This document shows, piece by piece, positions 1 through 7,004 of a DNA stretch of 25,847 bases (its first letter is position 1; every line of letters starts with the position of its first letter). Position numbers and translations under genes: made by a program. The notes beneath the pieces were generated by a model. It ran no database searches. It saw only the letters and a list, made by a program, of their open reading frames with translations, and had not been told where the DNA came from. The DNA is from an uncultured Bacteroidia bacterium. GTDB taxonomy: Bacteria; Bacteroidota; Bacteroidia; Bacteroidales; UBA932. The stretch lies in assembly GCA_902797895.1 (NCBI GenBank), contig CADBUS010000112.1, forward strand, positions 1 to 25,847. The letters run 5' to 3'.

Positions 1-459
1 AGCGTACTCTACAGGGCAACTCTTATGGAGCCGGAATTTTTTGAAAAATTTAATCAGCCCTTTGTGGCGCAGGATATTCCTCAATGGCTCTATCTCTCTC
101 AGTTTGGCTACTTTGCCGTTAGTCCGGCAAAACTTTTTGCCTATAGAGTGCAGGGGGAGAGCGAGTGCCACTCTGCCGATTACGCTAAAATAGAGCGCTT
201 TCAGAAGGGTTGTATAGATATGCGTAACCACTTTGTAGATTATCTGCTTGAGAAAAAGAGTATAGATTCGCAGCGAGCTGCTCGGCTAAAGAGAGATGTG
301 GAGAGGCTCTATCACTCTAAGATGCTCAGAATTAGTGCAAAGCTCGCTCCCAAGAGCTATTTTAAGGTAGTGGCCTCTGCATTAAAGCGCTATCCATTAT
401 TGCTTTGTTCCGGTAATTTGTACCGTTCCATCGCTGTTTGGGTTAAGAATCTTTTCTGA
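1..459 (+). CDS. Glycosyltransferase family 2, C-terminal part (5' truncated by window)
   Basis: The reading frame is open from base 1, so the gene begins upstream; the ATG at 25 is probably internal. The visible ~152 residues fit the C-terminal end of a GT-A fold family 2 glycosyltransferase. A QDIPQWLYLSQFGYFAV stretch matches the usual 'D-W-x-L-x-L-x-x-x-G' segment after the catalytic region. It is followed by AYRVQGESECHS, like the YRVxxxSxSHS loop of enzymes that add sugars to cell-surface polysaccharides. A basic, helical tail without clear membrane segments follows. The last 63 bp overlap the 3' end of the convergent minus-strand gene. The donor-binding DXD region lies outside the window, so neither substrate nor pathway can be stated. 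The family call is reasonably safe; the exact role is unknown. Confidence 0.7.
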   Translation, partial: SVLYRATLMEPEFFEKFNQPFVAQDIPQWLYLSQFGYFAVSPAKLFAYRVQGESECHSADYAKIERFQKGCIDMRNHFVDYLLEKKSIDSQRAARLKRDVERLYHSKMLRISAKLAPKSYFKVVASALKRYPLLLCSGNLYRSIAVWVKNLF

Positions 460-1434
460 ATAGAGTTTCCTCCATTTAATACTGCCTCGGTTTCTTATCT
501 GAATAAAGTTTGTGTTTTGTGAGTCTGCGGCTTGGTTAATGGCCTTGAACTCTCTTTGATTGAGCCGCTTATAGCTCTTCATATCTATATGATAGATAAT
601 GGGTGGCAGCGTTCCTATCTGCTTGAAACCGAGTTTTGCGTAAGCCTCTCCGTTACCCCACTCGCAATCTGAATAGGTGATTATCTCTATTGGTGCAGCG
701 TTCTCCTCTATTTTATTCTCATATCTCTCTACTTCATAGGATTTTATATCTATCCCACTTTTAGTTCTTTTAATATCTTCCAAAAAAGCGTTGCAGATTT
801 TACCCATTCCTCCAGCCACTCTCATATCTGGCAAAGAGGCGTAGCGGGTCCACTCGTAGGAATTTGGGCCGGCTAATTTTGAGAAGGAAGCTGCCGCCAC
901 AATACTCTCTCTGTAGAGCAAGGCGTATAGATAGTCAGATTTTAGATAACCGTATGAATGATAGTTTGTTAAGAATCTTTTAATCTTGTTTTCAAAAGCG
1001 GTGCGGCTAAGGCCGAACTCCTGCAAATTGAAGTAGGAGAGGAGTTTGCAGCTACGAGCATAAACGCTTTTGAAGCATCCTAAGCTGCAGAGTACCCTCT
1101 GCCTTGTAACCTCCGGAGCGGCTCTCCATCTGTCTTCATATAGGTAGATAATTTTTAAGGCTCCAAGCTCTTTAATCAGGTAGCTCTCTATCTGCTCTAT
1201 TTCGCACTCCCTTTCTTGCCTGCAGGAATCCGCCGGATATGGATGGTTTTCTATCGCGATTAAAACAATAGAGAGCCTCTGCTTTGGAAAATAGAGGGCA
1301 TTGCAGCATTCTATTTCACTAAAGGGCGCTGCTTGAGCATTTAAACTCCTGCGCAGAAACTCTATCACCTCTGCACGGAAGCTCTCCGCCGCCCAACCTT
1401 TACATTGCTCCTTATTTTGCTCACTATGGCCCAT
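397..1434 (-). CDS. Vsr/Hef-like nuclease-GNAT-like family protein, catalytic acids apparently lost
   Basis: A 345-residue protein with no standard name. Its order of motifs resembles phage T4-type Hef-like homing endonucleases. A Vsr-like core lies at about residues 40-66. YEDRW is at 99-103 (phage form: FEDEW). VYARSCK is at about 124-130 and NYHSYGY at 157-163. SYEWTRYASLPDMRVAGGMGK at about 192-212 is followed by YSDCEWGNGEAYAKLGF at 254-270, a GNAT-like segment. A terminal RGSIKWRK resembles the phage 'GNxKF' ending. Aligned from memory to the phage pattern D-I-Y-I-P...L-A-I-E, this protein reads A-L-Y-F-P...L-S-I-V, so both acidic positions appear replaced and nuclease activity is doubtful. 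I recall similar stand-alone proteins in other Bacteroidales, suggesting a conserved chromosomal family. The ATG at 1434 is the first good start. The 3' end overlaps the glycosyltransferase gene by 63 bp. Function is unknown. Confidence 0.7.
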   Translation of the reverse strand: MGHSEQNKEQCKGWAAESFRAEVIEFLRRSLNAQAAPFSEIECCNALYFPKQRLSIVLIAIENHPYPADSCRQERECEIEQIESYLIKELGALKIIYLYEDRWRAAPEVTRQRVLCSLGCFKSVYARSCKLLSYFNLQEFGLSRTAFENKIKRFLTNYHSYGYLKSDYLYALLYRESIVAAASFSKLAGPNSYEWTRYASLPDMRVAGGMGKICNAFLEDIKRTKSGIDIKSYEVERYENKIEENAAPIEIITYSDCEWGNGEAYAKLGFKQIGTLPPIIYHIDMKSYKRLNQREFKAINQAADSQNTNFIQIRNRGSIKWRKLYSEKILNPNSDGTVQITGTKQ

Positions 1435-1482
1435 TTATTCTGCCGATTGCGCTCTTTATAATAAAGTTCCCTTATCGGTTTA

Positions 1483-1490
1483 CAAAATTA
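1483..1490 (-). promoter_or_regulatory. Candidate -7 element for the nuclease-like gene
   Basis: On the minus strand this reads TAATTTTG, a match to the Bacteroidetes -7 consensus TAnnTTTG. It would give a leader of roughly 40 nt before the ATG at 1434. No TTTG sits at the expected 19-21 bp upstream, so the -33 half is missing and confidence is limited. Confidence 0.35.
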
Positions 1491-1526
1491 CTTAAATCTC
1501 CCTCTTTGTGCATCACATCAAATAAA

Positions 1527-1558
1527 TTTGCAGAAGAAAAGATTATTCTATACATTTG
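1527..1558 (+). promoter_or_regulatory. Promoter of tRNA-Lys
   Basis: TTTG at 1527-1530 and TACATTTG at 1551-1558 are separated by exactly 20 bp. This fits the primary-sigma consensus of Bacteroidetes (TTTG, N19-21, TAnnTTTG). Transcription would start near 1563-1565, giving about 22 nt of 5' leader before the mature tRNA. It is the best promoter match in the window. Confidence 0.75.
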
Positions 1559-1586
1559 CACCCCACTTGCGGTAATGCCGTAAAGA

Positions 1587-1659
1587 GATCCGCTAGCTCA
1601 GTTGGTAGAGCACAACACTTTTAATGTTGGGGTCTCGGGTTCGAGCCCCGAGCGGATCA
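1587..1659 (+). tRNA. tRNA-Lys (anticodon UUU)
   Basis: A complete 73-nt cloverleaf can be folded by eye. The acceptor stem is 1587-1593 with 1652-1658, and discriminator A is at 1659. The D arm is at 1596-1611. The anticodon stem CAACA/TGTTG (1613-1617 with 1625-1629) encloses loop CTTTTAA, placing anticodon TTT at 1620-1622. The variable loop has 5 nt, and the T arm TCGGG/CCCGA holds loop TTCGAGC. The 3' CCA is not encoded. The anticodon reads AAA and AAG lysine codons. The gene has its own promoter and terminators, so it is a single-gene transcription unit. Confidence 0.97.
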
Positions 1660-1660
1660 C

Positions 1661-1691
1661 AAAAAAACAGGAGCGTAGCTCCTGTTTTTTT
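1661..1691. terminator. Bidirectional intrinsic terminator after tRNA-Lys
   Basis: A near-perfect inverted repeat with a GTA loop (1675-1677). The core GC-rich stem is ACAGGAGC/GCTCCTGT, extended by an A run on the left and seven T's on the right. Because A's precede and T's follow, the hairpin can act in both directions: it ends the tRNA transcript and also blocks read-through from clpC on the minus strand. Confidence 0.9.
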
Positions 1692-1698
1692 CTGATAT

Positions 1699-1724
1699 AG
1701 AGCTACTGCGTAGCTCTTTTTTTT
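1699..1724 (+). terminator. Second tandem terminator
   Basis: An 8-bp stem AGAGCTAC/GTAGCTCT with a TGC loop is followed by a run of seven or more T's (1718-1724). It lies 7 bp after the first terminator and shares the GCGTAGCTC core, so one may derive from the other. It backs up termination of the tRNA transcript. Confidence 0.75.
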
Positions 1725-1747
1725 GTCCCCCTAACCCCCAAGGGAAT

Positions 1748-1762
1748 CGTGCCTTTGGCACG
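1748..1762. repeat. Short palindrome between the terminators and clpC stop
   Basis: CGTGCC-TTT-GGCACG is a perfect 6-bp stem with a TTT loop. It is preceded at 1727-1744 by a C-rich stretch ending in AAGGG. There is no T tract on either strand, so it is not a standard terminator. It may stabilise the clpC mRNA 3' end or be a remnant of a dispersed repeat. Nothing else is visible in 1725-1776. Confidence 0.5.
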
Positions 1763-1776
1763 GGCTGCAGAAATAG

Positions 1777-4335
1777 CTATTCCTTAACGCATACAGCTCC
1801 ATCTTTGAGGATGAGCTCAATGGTTTGGCCCGGGGATACCTTTTTGGCTATGATGGCCTCGGAGATAGGATCTTCTATCAGTTTTTGGATGGCTCGCTTG
1901 AGAGGGCGGGCTCCATATTGAGGATCGTAGCCGGCCTCGGCCACAAACTTTTTGGCGGTTGGGGCAATTTTGAGCTTGTATCCAATCTCCTGTATTCTCT
2001 TCAACAACCCCTTAAGCTCAATATCTATAATCTGCTCTATATTCTCTTTTGTGAGCGGATTAAAGAGTATCTGCTCATCTAACCTGTTCAAAAACTCCGG
2101 AGAGAAGGTGTTTTTTATCGCCTTTTCCAAAATCTCCTTGTTCTTGCTTACTACATCGCGCTTGGTGGAGGTGGCGTAACCAACTCCTGCACCAAAGTCT
2201 TTAAGCTCGCGGCTTCCTGTGTTTGAGGTTATTATAAGGATAGTGTTGCGGAAATCTATGTTGCGGCCGTTGCTGTCTGTGAGCCTTCCCTCATCGAGCA
2301 CCTGCAGCAGAAGATTGAATATATCGGGATGAGCCTTCTCTATCTCATCCAGCAACACTACGCAGTATGGGCGGCGGCGCACCTTTTCGCTAAGCTCTCC
2401 ACCCTCGTTGTAGCCAACATATCCCGGAGGCGCTCCTATCAGACGGCTTACAGAGAACTTCTCCATAAACTCGCTCATATCTATTCTTATAAGTGCCTCC
2501 TCCGTATCAAATAGGTTGCGTGCCAATACTTTAGCCAGCTGGGTTTTACCAACTCCGGTTGGGCCCAAAAAGAGGAAACTGCCTATTGGTTTGTTAGGAT
2601 CTTTCAATCCGGCGCGGTTTCTCATTATTGCCTTTGTTACTTTATCCACCGCTTCATCTTGGCCTATAATGCTCTCTTTTAGCGTATTGCCCATATTTAC
2701 AAGGCGGTTGCTCTCGCTTTGGGCGAGCTTCTGCACAGGTATCTTGGTTGTCATACTCAATACGGCCTCTATATCTCCCTTATCCACAATAGCAACCTTT
2801 TCCATCAGCTTTTTATCCCACTTGACCTTAGCCTTTTCCAACTCCTGCTCCTTGGCTTTTATTATATCTCTGAGCAGTGATGCCTGGTTGAAGTTATTTG
2901 TGGCAACCGCATCAGATTTGCTCTGTTTGAGCGATGCTATATCGTTCTCAAGCTCAACCACATCCTTTGGCACTTTGAGCGTTTTTATATGGGCGCGGCT
3001 GCCGGCCTCATCCATAATATCCACCGCTTTGTCCGGCAGGCATCTGTCTGAGATGTACCTCTGGCTGAGCGATATGCAGCTCTTTAGGGCATCTTCTGTG
3101 TAGTTTACCTTGTGATGGGCTTCGTAGCGGTCTTTTATAGTTCTGAGTATAAGCAGAGTCTGCTCAAAATCGGTAGGTTCTACTATAACCTTTTGGAATC
3201 TTCTTTCAAGCGCACCATCTTTCTCTATTACCTCTCGGAACTCATCGAGCGTGGTGGCTCCAATGCACTGAATATCACCCCTTGCCAATGCCGGCTTGAG
3301 CATATTTGCCGCATCCAGCGAGCCTGATGCTCCACCTGCTCCCACCAAAGTATGCAACTCATCTATAAAGAGTATCACATCGTCGTTTTTCTTTAGTTCG
3401 CTCAAAACGGCCTTCATTCTCTCCTCAAACTGGCCGCGGTACTTTGTGCCTGCAACCACGCTTCCTATATCAAGAGAGATTATTCTTTTGCCCTGCAGTG
3501 AATATGGCACCTGATTGTGTGCAATTTTATTTGCAAGTCCCTCAGCGATAGCACTTTTTCCAACTCCTGGTTCGCCTATCAGTATAGGATTGTTCTTCTT
3601 TCTGCGCCCCAGAATCTGCGCCACTCGTTCAATCTCCTCCTCTCTACCTACAACCGGATCTAAGTCACCATTTTGTGCTGCGCGTGTAAGACCAAATCCA
3701 AAGCTGTCCAAAACCGGTGTCTTTGAGGAAGGGGTATTGCTCTCATTATCTGATACATTCCCCATCTGCTCGCCTCTGAACTCTTCGCTCCTGAATTGCT
3801 CGTTTCTAAAGAGCCTGCTATCGTTATCCTCTCTGCAGTGGGCGTCGTTATGGCGCTGTGCATCCAGCGCAGAGCCTCTGAAACTATCGTGAGAATCTGA
3901 GGCAGGAGGGAGGTTAAAGTTCTTTATGGTGGCATAATGTATGCCGTTTGAGTGGAGATAGTCTATTGCCACGCCTACCTGACCGCGCATAATGGCAAGC
4001 AGCAGATGGATAGGGGTAGGGGAGGGAACTTTCTCGCTGCGAGCCTCCAAGTGCATTATTTTTAGCGCATTACTGCTCGCCGATGAGAGGGCGATATCGT
4101 CGCTCTTGCTCTCCGGTACGGTTTCGTCCCTGCCAATGGCAGTCTCAATGGCGCTCTTGAACTCTTTTATGTTTATGCCAAGCTCTATAAGGCGGCTTAC
4201 GGCCTCGTTGTCTGAGTGGCGTATCATTCCAAGTATCAGGCAATCAGTAGTTAATACGTAGCTGCCCAAACGCATAGCCTCCTCTTTGGCGTAGGCTATT
4301 ATGTTGTTGAGGTTTTCCGGAATCTGTATATACAT
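1777..4335 (-). CDS. clpC: ClpC-type AAA+ unfoldase, ATP-binding subunit of the Clp protease
   Basis: An 852-residue Hsp100 unfoldase expected to form a cytoplasmic hexamer that unfolds substrates and feeds them to ClpP. A Clp N domain spans about residues 1-145. A variable charged linker follows at 146-205. AAA module D1 has Walker A GEPGVGKS (254-261) and Walker B ILFIDE (321-326). A UVR-type coiled middle segment lies near 459-503. Module D2 has Walker A GPTGVGKT (591-598) and VVLLDE (659-664). The short UVR middle marks ClpC rather than ClpB, which has a long coiled coil. The VGY loop at 718-720 fits the ClpP-docking tripeptide and argues for protease work. The linker carries three tandem FRxEx units. 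The gene is divergent from gyrA across 106 bp. No convincing promoter is seen on its side; the closest match, TATTTTAG, is imperfect. Confidence 0.95.
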   Translation of the reverse strand: MYIQIPENLNNIIAYAKEEAMRLGSYVLTTDCLILGMIRHSDNEAVSRLIELGINIKEFKSAIETAIGRDETVPESKSDDIALSSASSNALKIMHLEARSEKVPSPTPIHLLLAIMRGQVGVAIDYLHSNGIHYATIKNFNLPPASDSHDSFRGSALDAQRHNDAHCREDNDSRLFRNEQFRSEEFRGEQMGNVSDNESNTPSSKTPVLDSFGFGLTRAAQNGDLDPVVGREEEIERVAQILGRRKKNNPILIGEPGVGKSAIAEGLANKIAHNQVPYSLQGKRIISLDIGSVVAGTKYRGQFEERMKAVLSELKKNDDVILFIDELHTLVGAGGASGSLDAANMLKPALARGDIQCIGATTLDEFREVIEKDGALERRFQKVIVEPTDFEQTLLILRTIKDRYEAHHKVNYTEDALKSCISLSQRYISDRCLPDKAVDIMDEAGSRAHIKTLKVPKDVVELENDIASLKQSKSDAVATNNFNQASLLRDIIKAKEQELEKAKVKWDKKLMEKVAIVDKGDIEAVLSMTTKIPVQKLAQSESNRLVNMGNTLKESIIGQDEAVDKVTKAIMRNRAGLKDPNKPIGSFLFLGPTGVGKTQLAKVLARNLFDTEEALIRIDMSEFMEKFSVSRLIGAPPGYVGYNEGGELSEKVRRRPYCVVLLDEIEKAHPDIFNLLLQVLDEGRLTDSNGRNIDFRNTILIITSNTGSRELKDFGAGVGYATSTKRDVVSKNKEILEKAIKNTFSPEFLNRLDEQILFNPLTKENIEQIIDIELKGLLKRIQEIGYKLKIAPTAKKFVAEAGYDPQYGARPLKRAIQKLIEDPISEAIIAKKVSPGQTIELILKDGAVCVKE
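3766..3810 (-). repeat. Three 15-bp tandem units inside clpC (FRxEx linker)
   Basis: Three consecutive degenerate 15-bp units (3766-3780, 3781-3795, 3796-3810) encode FRNEQ, FRSEE and FRGEQ, residues 176-190 of ClpC. They lie in the flexible linker between the N domain and D1. The repeat stays in frame, so length changes by whole units would be tolerated. Confidence 0.75.
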
Positions 4336-4409
4336 CTTTTCAACAAATTTGGCCCTAAAATACCCATTTATTTGTTACGCTCTTACTTTTTTTTCTCAAA
4401 AAAGTTCCG

Positions 4410-4417
4410 TAATTTTG
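4410..4417 (+). promoter_or_regulatory. Candidate -7 element of gyrA
   Basis: TAATTTTG matches TAnnTTTG and would place the transcript start near 4423, about 20 nt before the gyrA ATG at 4442. The -33 region is only a T-run (4387-4394) rather than TTTG, so this is a partial match. Confidence 0.5.
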
Positions 4418-4441
4418 AAGGTTAAAATTTAAGAGAAAAAG

Positions 4442-6982
4442 ATGGACGAGAACAAGGATTTAAATGGCACGCCTGTGTCTGAGAATGGAGAGGGTTGGAG
4501 CCACGGTCTGATTCAGAAGATAAATATAGAGGACCATATGAAGACCGCTTACATAGATTATTCTATGAGCGTTATTGTGGCCAGAGCTCTGCCGGATGTG
4601 AGAGATGGTCTGAAGCCTGTGCATCGCAGGATTCTTTACGATATGGATAAAGAGTTGGGAATCACAGCCTCCGGCCAGACCAAGAAATCTGCCCGTGTGG
4701 TTGGTGATGTGATGGGTAAGTTCCATCCGCACGGCGATGCAAGCGTGTATGATGCAATGGTTAGAATGGCCCAGAACTGGAGTATGAGATACAAGCTCCT
4801 CTTTGGGCAGGGCAACTTTGGCTCGGTGGGTGGCGATCCACCTGCTGCACAGCGTTATACAGAGGTGAAACTGATGCCTATCGCTGAGGAGTTGCTAAAG
4901 GATTTAGAGAAAGATACGGTAGATTTTGTACCAAACTTTGATGGCGAACATAGCGAGCCTGTGGTGCTTCCCTCTAAATTGCCGCTGCTACTGCTCAACG
5001 GAGCAAACGGTATTGCGGTGGGTATGGCTACCAATATGCCGCCTCATAATTTAAGTGAGATTTGCGATGGTATAATTGCCTATATCGATAATAATGAGAT
5101 AACTGTAGATGAATTGATGCAGCACGTAAAGGGGCCTGATTTTCCAACAGGAGGCTCTATTTTGGGGTTGCAGGGTATAAAGGATGCCTTTGAGACCGGT
5201 AAGGGTAGAATTGTGGTGAGGGGAACTACCGATATTGAGGTGAATGAGAAATCGGGGCGCGAGACCATTGTGATAAAGGAGATTCCTTATATGGTAAACA
5301 AGAATGAGCTGCTAAAGCAGATTTCAAATCTTGCTGAAAGTAAGAAGGTTGAGGAGATTGCATACGTGAACGATGAGAGTGACCGCCGTAGTGGAATGAG
5401 GCTTGTGGTTAAGCTCAAGATAGGGGCGGTTTCTCGCGTTGTACTAAATAACCTGTTCAAACACACAGAGTTGCAGAGTAGCTTTGCTGTAAATAATGTG
5501 GCTCTTGTAGATGGCAGGCCAAGGCAGCTCAACCTAAAAGATATGATAAAGTACTTTGTGCGCCATAGGCACGAGGTTGTATTGAGGCGTTTGAAATTTG
5601 ATTTGAAAAAGGCGCAAGATAGAGTACATATACTTGAAGGTCTGCTTATTGCGCTTGACCACGTAGATGAAGTAATAGCAATTATCCGCAATTCAGATAC
5701 TGTTGAGGAGTCTAAAAAATTACTGCGCGAGAAGTTCGGGCTCTCTGAGATTCAGGCGGCTAACATTGTGGAGATAAGGCTGCGTCAGTTGCCGAGAATG
5801 GAGAAGGCTAAGTTGCAGAATGAACTTATAGAGCTTAAAGCCTTGATAGACAAGATAAACAAGATACTCGCCGATACGGCTTTGCAGATGGGCATAATAA
5901 AGGAAGAGCTGGAGGAGATGAAGAAGAAGTATGGCGATGAGCGCAGAACTCAGATAATTCCGGCCGAGAGCGAGTTTAATTATGAGGATATTATTGCCGA
6001 TGACGATATGGTGATTACTATATCTCATATGGGCTACATAAAGAGAACTCCGCTTGCAGATTACCGCCTGCAGAGCCGTGGCGGAATAGGTTCCAAGGGG
6101 AGCAGCACAAGGGATATGGACTTTATAGAGCATATCTATGTTGCCAATATGCATAGCACAATGCTATTCTTTACAAATACAGGAAAATGCTTCTGGCTAA
6201 AGGTTTATGAAATTCCGGAGGGGCAGAAGCTGAATAAGGGCAGGGCTATTCAGAATGTGCTCAACATAGCGCAGGGAGAGAGCGTATGCGCCTACATAAA
6301 TGTAAAGAGCCTTAAAGATGCAGACTACATAAACAACCACTATGTTGTTCTCTCCACCAAGAAGGGAGTTGTTAAAAAGACCTCTCTGGAGGCCTACTCG
6401 CGTCCGAGGGCAAATGGCGTTATTGCGGTGAATATCAGGGAAGATGATGAGCTGATAGAGGCAATACTCACCAATGGTACCAGCCATATAATGCTTGCTG
6501 CCAAGGAGGGCAAGTGTGTGAGATTTGAGGAGAGCGGAGTAAGGTCTATCGGCAGAACAGGTACAGGAGTGAGAGGTATTACCGTTGAGGGAGGCAATGA
6601 GGTTATAGGTATGATTTGCGTAGAGCCGCAGGACAAAGAAAAAACAATACTTGTGGTGAGCGAGAATGGCTTTGGCAAACGCTCTGAACTTGAGGACTAT
6701 AGGGTAACAAGCAGAGGATGCAAAGGTGTCAAGACCATAAACATTACAGAAAAGACTGGCAAGCTTATTGCATTAAAGGCAGTAACAGATGAGAATGACC
6801 TTATGATTATTAACAAATCGGGTACGGTGATAAGGGTGGCAGCCTCCACCATAAAGGTTGCAGGAAGAGCCACACAGGGAGTGAAGCTGATTAACATAAG
6901 AGCCAACGACTCCATTGCTGCCGTATGCGTAGTGCCTAAGAGCCAGGATTATAACGGTACAGAAGAAAATAACAACGAATAA
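4442..6982 (+). CDS. gyrA: DNA gyrase subunit A
   Basis: An 846-residue breakage-reunion subunit. With GyrB it introduces negative supercoils using ATP and is the quinolone target. The N-terminal winged-helix/tower part holds catalytic Tyr139 in AAQRYTEV. The quinolone-determining segment HPHGDASVYDA starts at residue 95 and the tower ends near 500. The C-terminal pinwheel contains the GyrA box QSRGGIG (544-550), which supports GyrA over ParC. Position 100, equivalent to E. coli Ser83, is Ala, while the Asp87 equivalent (Asp104) is kept. M. tuberculosis GyrA also has Ala at this site. The ATG at 4442 follows a -7-like element by about 25 bp. The next gene begins 22 bp after the stop and is probably co-transcribed. 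Identification is very secure. Confidence 0.97.
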   Translation: MDENKDLNGTPVSENGEGWSHGLIQKINIEDHMKTAYIDYSMSVIVARALPDVRDGLKPVHRRILYDMDKELGITASGQTKKSARVVGDVMGKFHPHGDASVYDAMVRMAQNWSMRYKLLFGQGNFGSVGGDPPAAQRYTEVKLMPIAEELLKDLEKDTVDFVPNFDGEHSEPVVLPSKLPLLLLNGANGIAVGMATNMPPHNLSEICDGIIAYIDNNEITVDELMQHVKGPDFPTGGSILGLQGIKDAFETGKGRIVVRGTTDIEVNEKSGRETIVIKEIPYMVNKNELLKQISNLAESKKVEEIAYVNDESDRRSGMRLVVKLKIGAVSRVVLNNLFKHTELQSSFAVNNVALVDGRPRQLNLKDMIKYFVRHRHEVVLRRLKFDLKKAQDRVHILEGLLIALDHVDEVIAIIRNSDTVEESKKLLREKFGLSEIQAANIVEIRLRQLPRMEKAKLQNELIELKALIDKINKILADTALQMGIIKEELEEMKKKYGDERRTQIIPAESEFNYEDIIADDDMVITISHMGYIKRTPLADYRLQSRGGIGSKGSSTRDMDFIEHIYVANMHSTMLFFTNTGKCFWLKVYEIPEGQKLNKGRAIQNVLNIAQGESVCAYINVKSLKDADYINNHYVVLSTKKGVVKKTSLEAYSRPRANGVIAVNIREDDELIEAILTNGTSHIMLAAKEGKCVRFEESGVRSIGRTGTGVRGITVEGGNEVIGMICVEPQDKEKTILVVSENGFGKRSELEDYRVTSRGCKGVKTINITEKTGKLIALKAVTDENDLMIINKSGTVIRVAASTIKVAGRATQGVKLINIRANDSIAAVCVVPKSQDYNGTEENNNE

Positions 6983-7004
6983 TAACTATTAAAAATTTAA
7001 TGAT

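Noticed and set aside
2516..3103. 195-codon plus-strand open frame inside clpC
   Set aside because: It is the antisense of a strongly conserved AAA+ coding region, with no recognisable protein features or start context.
5720..6154. 144-codon minus-strand open frame inside gyrA
   Set aside because: Antisense to the GyrA tower and pinwheel region, with no independent evidence of coding.
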